This document shows positions 49,701 to 60,513 of a stretch of 64,000 nucleotides of DNA, one piece after another; the stretch's first letter is position 1; each line of letters starts with the position of its first letter. A program made the position numbers and the translations under genes. The notes beneath the pieces are model-generated. The model was not told the DNA's origin. It made no database searches and saw only the letters and a list, made by a program, of their open reading frames with translations. The DNA is from Scortum barcoo (Eukaryota; Chordata; Actinopteri; Centrarchiformes; Terapontidae), in contig CM041547.1 in the NCBI GenBank assembly GCA_023238725.1, positions 18,609,144 through 18,673,143 of the forward strand, written 5' to 3'.

Positions 49701-50299
49701 CCTATTTAAGCGTCTTGCTAAGCCATGCCAGTGAGTCAGCATGCAGCTGCCTCCTAACATAAATGGGATGCAGCCATGATCAATGTTGTTATTTATACGT
49801 GTGCTTTTCCTGCTATGACATGTCAGAAGTGCTTCTGTAAAAAGACTGCAGTCAGGGAACCAAGCCCACCCTAAAAGTTCAACAATTAACTGTGCTAGAA
49901 GAGACAATAATAATAATTTCAGATACTGACCTGTCTCTCACGGAGCTCTGCTGCAATTGGAGTCAGGTGAATCTTCCACTCCCGCCGTGGGATATAGCGC
50001 TCCTCTGCTTTATCCGACTGGTTACTTGTGTCAGCGGGGACAGGGTCTGTGGGCTCGCCAGTTCCCGGCTCCAAGAACTGGTTAACAAAGGCATCGATGT
50101 CGGACAGGAAGGACGGGGTTCGGGAGGTTTGAGGAGGCCGCTGCTGGGGAGGGGGGTGCGGGATTTTGGGCCCCGGAGAGACAGGCGTGTGCAAATACAG
50201 ATGTGAGGCTCCGACATCGTCCCAGTAGATGATGATCAGGAGGATCATGAAGGCCGAGCCTAGGACAACGAAAACGCGGAACATCCTGGACCTTCCCAT
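46789..50299 (-). CDS. chst12: Carbohydrate (chondroitin 4) sulfotransferase 12, with a frame error in exon 3
   Basis: This is a Golgi type II membrane enzyme that transfers sulfate from PAPS to the 4-position of GalNAc in chondroitin/dermatan. Coding exons in transcription order are 50299-49931, 48807-48655, 48247-48063 and 47337-46789. All junctions are phase 0. Exon 1 has a short cytosolic tail, a membrane helix (RVFVVLGSAFMILLIIIYW) and a Pro-rich stem. Exon 2 carries FDDIPN-KELDHLIVDDRHG. The 5'-phosphosulfate-binding site (VPK|VACSNWKR) spans exons 2-3. Exon 4 has the 3'-phosphate site (FVRDPFVRLISAYRNKF) and the CHST12-type end (YEPDFRLFGYDRPDS). Exon 3 is 185 bases where phase 0 requires 183: the frame slips two bases at about 48155-48163, where GGATGGAT is duplicated on the plus strand. 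Without it the protein would be about 417 aa (human 414). It could be a sequencing error or an inactive allele. Human CHST12 is, from memory, intronless in its coding part; this copy has three introns. Confidence 0.85.
47740..47832. repeat. (TG)n run and poly-A run in chst12 intron
   Basis: About twelve TG units near 47745-47765, then a run of about 21 A from 47810. They lie in the chst12 intron at 47338-48062. The other chst12 introns (48248-48654 and 48808-49930) show nothing recognised. Confidence 0.85.
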
Positions 50300-50648
50300 G
50301 GTGACCGTTGCTTGCTACAGGATCACCATAGCAACCGACAAGGACTTTCTTTGCGAGGCGTCTCTACAGCATCACCATGGCAGCAGATTGAAAGAGTCAC
50401 CTGGGTCTTTGTGTGTGATCACCGGGGCAACAGATTGGACTTATAAAGGTTCTTGCTACAGGGTCACCATGGCAACAGAGTCAAGGTCCAGGAATTCTCT
50501 CTCACCATGGCGATGGCTAGATGGCAGCTATAGCGGAGTCTGTGTTAGGATGGGGCTTATCATGATGCTGGTGCACTGCAGGAGTGTACAGGAGTGTAAC
50601 CAGCCATCCATTGGTTAACGCTCACCTCTGTTCCATGCCTGCAGCAGC
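50300..50648 (-). promoter_or_regulatory. chst12: chst12 5' leader with tandem upstream ORFs
   Basis: A strong acceptor on the minus strand (long pyrimidine tract then CTGCAG, exon starting at 50648) suggests that the start-codon exon extends to here. Within it a degenerate unit of about 45 bp recurs, with plus-strand core TCACCATGGCAACAG, at about 50321, 50371, 50417, 50461 and 50501. On the minus strand the first, second and fourth units each give a four-codon ORF M-V-(I/M/T)-L-stop, at 50329-50315, 50378-50364 and 50470-50456. Each has G at -3 and G at +4. The fifth unit starts a 14-codon ORF (50508-50464), and the third has lost its ATG. A further short ORF (M-E-Q-R-stop) begins just after the acceptor. 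The true start at 50299 has an ideal ACCATGG context. That the leader is transcribed through is inferred. Confidence 0.55.
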
Positions 50649-51885
50649 CTGCAGACAACACAGAGAGAGAAAACGAGTGTTATATATTCCACCTTTCTCA
50701 CAGTTAAATAACCACTCCCATTTCTAAAATCAGATTATGAGCTTGCCTCACTGTTGGCTGACATTATTTCATCAAAACATTGAATTATTTTGGAATTTGT
50801 TTAAGCACGTTTGACCAAGAAAAACACAGACACGCAGACAGGCTGACAAAACAGCAGGGAGTTCAGCGGTGTGGAGAACAAAGACGCTAATGACAAGCCA
50901 AGTTACATAACTATAATAAGAGAATAAGGTTGTGGATGGATCAACTCTTAAGTGCTCACGTGTTTCTGAATCCCTTGTGTTTTCAAGTCCTCCTTTTCAA
51001 GGGCCGAGGTAGAACACCACAGAAAACACAGGTGGATTTCAAGGCAAAAACGAAAAACTACTTAACTACTGAAAATCTGTGTAATGTGTGTGGCTCTTCT
51101 GTTAATAAAGAAGAGCCTGATGCCTCGAGCAAAGTGAGCAAGTCTGACGTTTTTGTGGCTTTAAATTTCTGACAAGGCAGGACTGAATTTCTCCTTCACC
51201 TCTCGAGCTGACTTAACTCCCACTCTGAGCAGTAAAATCACAAGTGGTTGTCAAATGTCTGCGTGCCAGAGGGTTCTGCATACCATACAGTAACAACTTT
51301 TGCATTGCTCAAGTATCCTGCTGTACCCATACCAGGCGTCCTATGGATTACGGTACAGCATCAGCACGCTTAATACTGAGCAACTCTGAAGTAATAAAAG
51401 CCTCTATGTTAGCAACCTTTGAAAGAGCGCCAACAGCAAATATTTTACACACCCAACCAAGATGCACAAGATGTATGAAGCTTACTGTGCTCATGCAGCA
51501 CGTAAAACAGCCCGTTACTTTATGCAGAGCTGCCCAAAGATGGCCTGAAGTGGTCGAGAGGACAAGCACACAGGGTCTGTTCTACCTGTGGCTTGTCTCA
51601 ACCACAATCCATCTTTTCTAATTCCACTTTATCTCCAGTCTCTCTCCTCCCTCCTGCGCAGTTAGAAAGTCGCAGGCGTCACTTTTCCATTCCGACACTC
51701 TCTATATTTGGAGCTCTCGTGCAACAGTGCTCATATTATTTCCTCTTTCCTGAAGCTAAGAAGGGACCATTGACATGGAAAATCATCATTCCCCTCTCCA
51801 GAGACTGCAGACTACATTCCTCTCCCTCTCAGCGCACCAACGAATTAACTGCTGTCTTATAACATACATCAAATCAGACGAATCA
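50649..51885. other. Putative chst12 first intron or upstream DNA
   Basis: No supported exon. ORFs at 50930-51172 and 51244-51862 have no recognisable domain. Confidence 0.35.
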
Positions 51886-52560
51886 GGGGCAGAAAAATGA
51901 ACAGCTTCTGTCAGAGGTGGAATGTGGGATGATTTACTCAGATTAAGCACAAGTCTGAGGTACTTTAGTGCTTCCATTTTATTCTTCCACTCACAACATT
52001 TCAAAGGGAAATACTGTGCATCTTTCTCTGCTGTGTTTAACTGACTGCTATTTTCATTAGTTACCTTACAAATTAAGATTTTGCACAGAAATGGTAGGAT
52101 AATCTAATAATACGTGATGTATTTTTATGGATTATACTATCCTGCTCATTACAGTATATAAAGTATCAAAATAGCTCCTATGACATCCAACCCAACCAAC
52201 TATGTAAAAACAACTGTATAACACTACTTACACAATGATGCTTGTAAAACAAATGTAATTAAGTAGAAACAATTATTTTCATTTTGATCGTTTTCTTGAT
52301 AAAAAGCTTTTGTAAAAATCTTTAGTAGCTTGAGTAGCTTGAGTACTTGCATTTCTTCATTGCTCTTCTTTCTTCTTGTCAAGCTGTTGTTGACAAAGGA
52401 GGGGTGGGATGTTTGCTTGCTTGTTGTTTGGTTGTTTATCTGCCATTGTGTCAGCTCCGAGTTGGCGCATGTGCAGCAGCCGGCTGCAGCCTTAACAAAA
52501 TATTTGCAAGAATAAGTTCATTTGAAATATTACTTAGCTAAAAGTACCGAAGCTCAGTTT
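51886..52560 (+). mobile_element. Non-autonomous hAT-like element, copy 3
   Basis: It begins near CAGAGGTGGAATGTGGGATG and continues through 'gaggtactttagtgcttccat', 'actatcctgctcattacagtat' and 'gcttgagtacttgca', words shared with the copies at 19764 and 36240. It is more diverged. A segment at about 52340-52500 may be an internal insertion. Confidence 0.5.
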
Positions 52561-52929
52561 AAAAGATAGTTGCTAGTTAATTGCCTGTTCATTGACTAAT
52601 CTATTATTAAAAAACTAATTGTTGCAACTCTAAACACATCATTTTTTGAGCCATGTATCCACACTGGTTACTTTTATTTTTTTGGTACTTGAGATACATG
52701 TAGCTAATTATAGTTTCATATTTCAGAGCTTTTTTGCAATATATATATCTTTTCTGCGTACTGTGAATCATTAAATCAGCACCTGGACACACGGAGGAGA
52801 CGTCTGGATGGTGAATTTCAAAGTTTCTGACCTTTTTGTGTTGATTCAAGCATTTCTGGGACGCTGAAAGTCACTCCACATGAATTATTATATTTTCATA
52901 ACTCCACCTTTGTGTGTGTGTGTGTGTTC

Positions 52930-53330
52930 ACCGCCACGTCCGCGCGCCGGTGTGTGAGTCCAGCGGTGTGAACAGCTGATGAAAGCCGCCCGGGCTCACA
53001 CACCGACACCGGCGGACCCCTCCGTCCTGCCCGCAGCAGCCGCCGGCGGACGCCAGAGCCGCACACAATGTCGCCTTTGACGGGCGAGCAGCGCCGCGGG
53101 GGCGGGCTGTTCCGCTCACCGGGAGCCCCTCGGCATGTGGCCCGGTCCGTGAACGCGTCGCCGGGTCAAAACGTGTCGCGGAGACGAAGCGGAGGAAAAC
53201 AGCAGCTTTTATCCGCCGCGGAGCTGACAGCTCGTCTTCAGCGTCTGAAGGTGTCAAAGTGTCCAGAACCGGAGCAGAGGGGGGAGGGGGGGCAGCACGC
53301 CGCGACCGAGGGCTGAAATATTACTTTGAA
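52930..53330. promoter_or_regulatory. CpG island, candidate chst12 promoter
   Basis: CG dinucleotides are dense (for example CCGCCACGTCCGCGCGCCGG near 52931, CGGCGGAC, CGCCGGGTC) and contrast sharply with the AT-rich flanks. It lies between the 3' end of card11 and chst12, both on the minus strand, so it most simply serves chst12 (2.6 kb upstream of its ATG). Plus- and minus-strand ORFs here (53068-53316, 52928-53257) are open because of GC bias and show no known domain. Confidence 0.5.
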
Positions 53331-53438
53331 GACGCCTCCCTGATAACGACAAAGACGAGCCAGATAAGAAAACAACAGCTCCTCACCTCTTTTTCCCTGC
53401 GCCGCGTCAGCTGAGCCCGCGAGGAGAGAGCGAGCCGC

Positions 53439-53440
<2 letters not shown>

Positions 53441-53470
<30 letters not shown>
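53441..53470. repeat. (GT)n microsatellite beside the CpG island
   Basis: Fifteen GT units. The overlapping ORFs 53440-53737 are repeat-driven. Confidence 0.95.
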
Positions 53471-53475
<5 letters not shown>

Positions 53476-53980
53476 CCTCTTGGAGATGGAGCGGGAGCAC
53501 GCGAAGCACCGCGAGAGTTTGCGGCTGAGGTTTCTGCAGAGAGAGAGAGAGTGGGGGAAAAAATCGCCTTTCTGGGTCAGCTCCAGCAAAGCGTGTCTCC
53601 TCTTCGGGATGATTTATGTAGACAGTCTCTCCTCCTCCTCCTCCTGCTCCCTGTTCCCTCCCACAGGGCCGCGCGGCGCTCAAAATAACCCGCCGTACCT
53701 GCAAGACCCAAATGTCATCTTCACTCCAAATAACTAAAGCTAAAGAGCGGCGATAAGGAAATGTGGCTGTGTGTCTGTTTCTGCCGCCCCGGGCTTGAAA
53801 AAAAAATCCTGTTACTCGTGAACTCTTTTCATCCTGTGACATCACACACACAGCGGCTGGTTCACACGCGCACACACATGAACACACACACCATCATCAT
53901 CACCACCATCTGCTTTCCATCAGCTTCACAAATGTCACATCATCGCATCATGAATTTTGCTTTGTGTAACTTCGTGCACT

Positions 53981-53981
<1 letters not shown>

Positions 53982-54010
<29 letters not shown>
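53982..54010. repeat. (AC)n microsatellite
   Basis: About fourteen AC units, with smaller CA runs at 53845-53895. Confidence 0.95.
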
Positions 54011-54013
<3 letters not shown>

Positions 54014-55129
54014 AGCATGAACACACCAGGTCTGTAACATCACTTCTGAGCACCTGGACGTTGTTGATAATTATAATCATGTCAGGATTCATCATGTTTA
54101 TTACATGCATACATTTTATTACTTTTTTCACCAAACAAAGCAGAATTGGAACTTGTATAAATGAAACATGCTATGGTGGTATTGACTGTTTTTGTACACA
54201 GTTTGCAGCTGTTTAGAGCATTTTTGGGAATGCTGCATATTACTGTATGCATGTCTCTCCCCACAGATGGGCAGATTATCTCGCACCCTTATGAAAGAGG
54301 TCACTCTAAATCCCCCTCTGGCCTGCCCGTTTTTTGTCAAACTGAACCCTCTGGTGGCCTTCTGCAAAAACCCTGATTTATGAGCTGCAGACATCAACAA
54401 AGTGACCAGCGCTGGTGTGGGTTTACTGGGGTTTGAGTAATACTTCACCCTGGTCTTAAAATCAAGTGAGCCTGGGGGATATTTTAGCCAATTTAAAGCT
54501 TAAAGTAATGCATATTTGCAGGAAAAATAGTGTATCAGTGCAAAGAGTATTAGACATGGACACGGTTCATGTTGTAATAGAAATAAATGTGATTGGAGCT
54601 TGCTTTCACTTCAACAGCTGAATGACAGTCCTCTTAAAACACAGATATGTTAATGTTAAGATCATTTATAAAGAACACGCTTTCTGATGGAGCCAAAGGT
54701 TGCTTTCCATCAGTGGGGTGTGCTACACAAAACCCCTCAAATGAAACAATCTGAGAAGGGAAAGTCACTGATCGAGGGGTCACAAGGAGCTGTTGCCTCA
54801 TATCAAGAGGTCACAAGTGAATAAAGGCAGTTTACATCATTTGTTTATATTTGCCTTTGATAGAGACTTTTTTGTTTTGTGTTTAAGTGAATCTTTCCTG
54901 TTGCTTAATATGGTGCAAACTTGTAATGTGTTACAGGAGAAGCACTGGATCAGAAATGTGCTAAATAAGCTTTATATAAATAAACAAAAAGTTGCTACGA
55001 TTGTAGTATAAACAGTGCGGCAGCCTGACATCAGCCACGAGAGGGCAGTATAATCACAGTTTAGCAGGATGAGAGTGAAACTGAAAGCACTTCCCTTTAA
55101 ATGCTTGACTTAAAAAAATGTCATTTTTG
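54011..55129. other. Intergenic DNA between card11 and chst12
   Basis: AT-rich, with no supported coding. The ORFs near 54128-54448 are read from non-conserved sequence. Confidence 0.4.
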
Positions 55130-55355
55130 AAGTTTTCCATCTGTTTATTTTTATTAAATCAAAGAAAAAAGGCACACTTTTACGAAATGTATGATAATGC
55201 ATTTATTTTAAGTCTATAACAGAGTGTCCACGTGTGTAGTTTTGAGCATAAATATAATAATATTCATAAAAGCATCATGTACAAAGTGTGTTTTATGGTG
55301 CTCGGCTACACATTTATTTTCATGCCCAAATTGTTGTGTGTCTCTGCATGTGCGT
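55130..55355 (-). other. card11: card11 3' UTR
   Basis: It follows the stop codon on the minus strand. TTTATT words on the plus strand at about 55143, 55202 and 55311 are AATAAA on the transcript strand, suggesting cleavage between about 55125 and 55290. Confidence 0.45.
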
Positions 55356-58300
55356 CTACAGGAGGTCCTGCTCCACCCAGACCATCTTCTTCTGCTCCTC
55401 CAGTATTCGGTCTTTGATGACCCTGATGAGGTCGTCTATCCCTGCCCAGGCATCGGGCTCCAGGCTGGCGTAGAGGCAGGGAATGCCCTCCAGCTCCTTC
55501 TCTTTTGCCCGGCACAGCCTCACAAACTCGTCCTCCGACTCCACGCGCAGAGGCAGCTTCCTGTGTGGACAGGAAACAGGAAGGAAGCAGTGCTGCGGCG
55601 GTGAGTGCGGTCTCGTTTGGAACCCAGTATCTCTGATGAGATCCTGTAGACACTTTGCAACGGTGGTTTGTGTACTTTGTAATTCTCAGAAAGATTACAC
55701 TGAGAGTAATGGGTTCATATACGGATAGTCTATTTAAAGGTACAATCCACCAGAAAATACGTCAAAGCATCGGGTATCTTGTTACCATTAATTTTAGCGA
55801 TCATACCCTGAAAAACAGCAGAAAATCTCCACTGACGTCATAAACACACAAGACTGGAATGCAGAGGTATTGTATTTTGAATAAGGTGCCCAAATCTCAC
55901 CTTTATGAACAAGAAAAGCTCTTGTTCGGCCACTCCTATTATCATTACAAGCGCACAACTATCATCTGCAGGCTGATAAATTTCATTGTGTGGTGACCCT
56001 CGTCCTTAAACTGGACCATCAGCTGGCTCATAATTAATATTATTTAATCATTATGATTTAATTTCATGTTTTCATCAATGCTCACAGTCTCCTACTAACA
56101 AAAATAAATGCCTTGATGTATAAGATATAGTATATATTATTTAGGAAGGTGGGCTGGTGTTGATTAAAGGTGTCATGCAAGGACTGACGTGTATTTGTGC
56201 TTGGAAAAAGGTTTGTGGCTGGCAGCCGTGGGTAAGAGACACTGGGTAAACGTGTGAGAGTGAGTGAGGTTTTGACGGGCCTACCGTAACTTCTTGACAT
56301 TTTTCTCACAAATCTTGACGTGGATGATGATCGGGTAGATTTCTCTCCGCAGGAGATCTTTGACGCAGCTCAGCTCAGCCTCCAGCAGGCAGTGTTTGCC
56401 CTGGTGACGGGTGGAACAAATGGGTTTTACAGACAAATACAGATTTCTTTTGCAGACATGTGCGTACACAACTGAACACACAGGCTAGCACGCCTCACAT
56501 TACACTATGACAGCTATTTCAGAGGCCATTTTGCCTGCTTGATCAGTGGTGAAAGGACTTAGTGATACTTTTTATCATACCAATGATAGGAACTAAATTA
56601 AGTCAGAAAATCACATTTCTTTCTCCTCTACTGGCTAAAGATGGACTGTTATTGACTTCATGCATACATCTACGCATTCAACAACAACAGAAGTAAAACG
56701 GTGATACACAAAAACTTCAAAAAGGAAAAAAGAATAGTTCAACAATGTTGTAAACAGGCCTACAAGCTTCATTGCTGAGAGTTAAATGAGTAGATTGACA
56801 CCCCTCTCATGTCCGACTGAAAGTCAGTATGCTGCACGCTCCAGCAACATATTTACCATACAGATGTAAGAGTGGTATTTCAAGCTATTACATTAAGTAC
56901 AAACAATTCTAATTACGGTAAGAGGGACATTTTTTAAAAGAACACATGAGCTAATAGATGATGCAGGTGTACACACACACACACACACACACACACATTA
57001 TCAGTAAGAACATACCTTAGCAGCGACAGCCTCTATGTTTTCTCGAGTGATGCATTCAAATGAGGCCTGTTTCTCTTTGTAGTGAATGAAAGGTTCCACA
57101 TTCTGTTTCAGATGAAACTCTTCTTTGGACAATTTGTCTAAATAAAGGAATATATCATATAGAATTAAAATATTAAAATAAATATTTAAAGCGTACAGAA
57201 AGAAGAAATCTATAAAATTAAAATAAAATGTCAAGAAACTGCTCCACAGCACATTTCTAACAGAAAGGAACAGAAACATTTGAGGCTTTTGCCCTGGGGA
57301 ATCGCCACATAACCAAGACATTACACAGTCTCTTGGCTTGCCAGATGTTCGACCAACAACCTTTCCCCCCTTCTCTGTTCTGGGAGAAACTGGTCTGTCA
57401 TGAGACTTCAGTGTTAATTCTCTGTGGGCTCGACAGCACTCGTCACTTTTTCCACATTACAGGAAGTCAACTCGAGGTGCAATAATTAAGTCTTTACAGA
57501 GATTTAAACTCTGCGTCATTGTTATCATCAGCATCCTCATCATGCATCATCACCCTGATTATCAACTAGGCCATCTTGCATTCTGCCCCCGCCGTCTCTC
57601 TGGTTACACTCCTAAATATTTACACCACAGCGCAGTACAATACCTGACCTGAATCCCAATAATTGCCTCCTTCTCTACCCTTAACTACGTATTTCCACTG
57701 TCTCCTCTGTCTTTGATTCACAAAGACAAATAGGCGGGCACACCGGGAATACACCAGCTAGGAGGTAATGCTCCTTTAAGATGACACGTTTGGCTGTGAG
57801 CTAGCCTATTCCCATCATATACGGACCTGGTTTGCAGATATTAAAGTCCATGGCTCCCCCCATGTTGAGTATTTTCTGGATAATGGTTTTGGCAAGAGCA
57901 GTGGGAGTGAAAAGGACTGGTCTTCTCCTCTGGGTCCGCTGGGGGGTAACAGGACTGTAGGGAATCAGGTTCAAACTCCTGCTCAGCTCGCTGTCTGGGT
58001 CAGCAGCGTCTGTTTACAAGTGCACACACAAAGAGGAGTTCACACAACGATACAGAGAGACAAGGTAGCCCAAAGGTCAACGATGCCGTTTCTTAACCGG
58101 ATTATCCATTTAAATCCCCGAACGGGAAGTTTTCAGCCTGCTTTTTGTATGAGCTAACCCATTGTCATGATAAGGATTTACACATTCAACCACTGTATGG
58201 CACCAGACTGAATATTTACACAAAATTTAGTGTGATTAAGAATCATAAATAAGAAAAATGTTCAAAAGTGAAATTAATGTGCCTGCCTTCAATGATACAA

Positions 58301-60456
58301 ACTCATCTGATGGTATTTATATTTTCTTTTATTTAGATTTTTTTTCCTGTCAACTTCATTCAAAATTCAAAATGTTCAGCTCATTTAAGATGTTTGTGTG
58401 TCTATTTAGATTTTTTTTTATATCTGTCATGTTTTCAGAAATATTCTGAAAACCATGCCCATCCTCACAACTCCTTTATAATCACTTTCATTCATTCATT
58501 CATTTGGAAAGTATATTTGCAGATGATGTTTTTTTTTTGTTCTTTTCAAACCCTCTCAGATTTTTACATTGGTGTGCAAATGTTCATATCTAGAGTGGGT
58601 GATGTCACACGGTCTCCTTACGCTTCAACTGTCGTATTAACTTTAAACAACACTTCAACTGCTTTCATCACCAACACATTTTCTGACACACATCAGGTGC
58701 TTTCACCTGTTACGTGTCAATGCAACATTGATTTTTACTCTTCAACGGACAGTTTGACCACTTTCAGATCTTATAACACAACTCACGTTTGAGTCGATAC
58801 ATTTCAAATGACAGCGCAACTGCTTTCACGACTTATTTGCCAACTGACATTTCAACTGCTTTTTCAGCACTTTCACTTCGACTTTTTAGTGCTTACATGT
58901 AAATTTACTCTACTAACTTCATTCAGTGCTCATAGTTAAACTGAAACTTTCAGCACATGTATTCGAACTGCTAATTCGATGACTTTCAGTGTTTGTATTT
59001 CCACTGCCACTTAAAAGACAACTTTGACTGTTTCAGCACGTCAGTTATGTCAAATGTCTCAGCAGCGTACCCACGTTTATTGTTTTTCAGAAATCCTTTC
59101 TTTTTCTGGATGTTTCTTGTGGTTGTTCATGCAGAGTTTTGTTCTTCCGGCACTCTGCACTCACCTTCTGGTCTAAGCGTCTCAAAGCCTTGTCTGGTTA
59201 GTGTTGTGCCGCCTGAGTTGATGATCCTCACACGCTCATTGCTGTTCATTCGCTTGTACTTGATATCCACCCTGCTGACAAACTACAAATCAAAACAGAC
59301 ACAAAAAAATATTATTGGAGGCAGCACAGCTACACTGCTCTGTTCAATAATGCTGCACATTCACATGGTTACAAGGCTGTGAGAGTACTTTCATGCTGTC
59401 AGTAGTTCCAACTGGGGAACACGTGCGTATGAGTAGTATGGTTTCACAATGTTTTAATACACCAAGCATACAAAATGGTACCTCAGTTTTTTATGGATGT
59501 TCTTATAGTGTTTTGCAGGTATAAAATCACCACTACTTTACAAGAATGTGGTTGAAAACTAGTCATCTGGAATTAGAGGCTATGGTGTGTATGTATATAA
59601 ACAGTTATAAAACATATGTATTTTAGGTAAAAATGAAGTTTTCTTCCACAGAAATGTTTCAGAGAGAGTCAAATGTTTTTTGCACAACAGGAGGTTTTGT
59701 TTGCACATTATTACCTGTATTATCTGCGTGAGGAAGATGCTGGCTCGAGACAGACGTGGGCTGGCTTTAGGATCGGGAGAAGGGCTGGTTTCTTCAGTCT
59801 GCAAATTATTCTACATAGGCATATACACACCACTTATATATATATATCACACACATACTGTATATAACACACTGACAAATGCTTAAACAACAAAGATTTG
59901 TTCCATTGAAGGAATGCACAATTCTGAGTGAATAAAATGGACAGAGAAAACCAGGAAAAGGCCCAGGGACAATAAAGTTGTTGTTTTAAGCATTTAAAAG
60001 CCACTTGTGACTTCATCAAAATTAGGGGTGTCCCAGTCATGTTTTTTTATCCTCATCATTTAATATCAAGTATCTGCTGAAAGTCCCGGTTGATTCAATT
60101 GCACACTCTATACTTAATTCTGGGTCTGGCAGCAGAATAGACCTTCTTGAAAAAAAAGACCATGGAGCAAATAGGGTTTCCTGTTTCTTTGTATGATTTC
60201 TATGGAGTTAGTGTTTTGCACAGCATTTTTGTTTTAATAATACAGTAATGCACAAGCATTTTTTATCTTACATATTCTTTTTCTTTAATTTTTTTTTTTT
60301 ACTTCTTTTTTTTGGCTCACTCACTAAAAAGAAAGAGCAAATAGTTTAGTTCAGGAAGTTTCTTACCCTACTGCGGGGAAATTCATTCTCCTCTTTCCCC
60401 CCTCGATACACTAACTTCTGAATCTTTACCAAGAGCAGCTGCAGGGCCTTAGGCCC

Positions 60457-60513
<57 letters not shown>

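Noticed and set aside
53068..53316. 82-aa Arg/Gly-rich ORF as a coding exon
   Set aside because: It is open because of the CpG island composition, with no family resemblance; better explained as promoter or 5' UTR.
53321..53887. 188-aa minus-strand ORF
   Set aside because: It reads through a (CA)n microsatellite into a His/Thr run and shows no domain.
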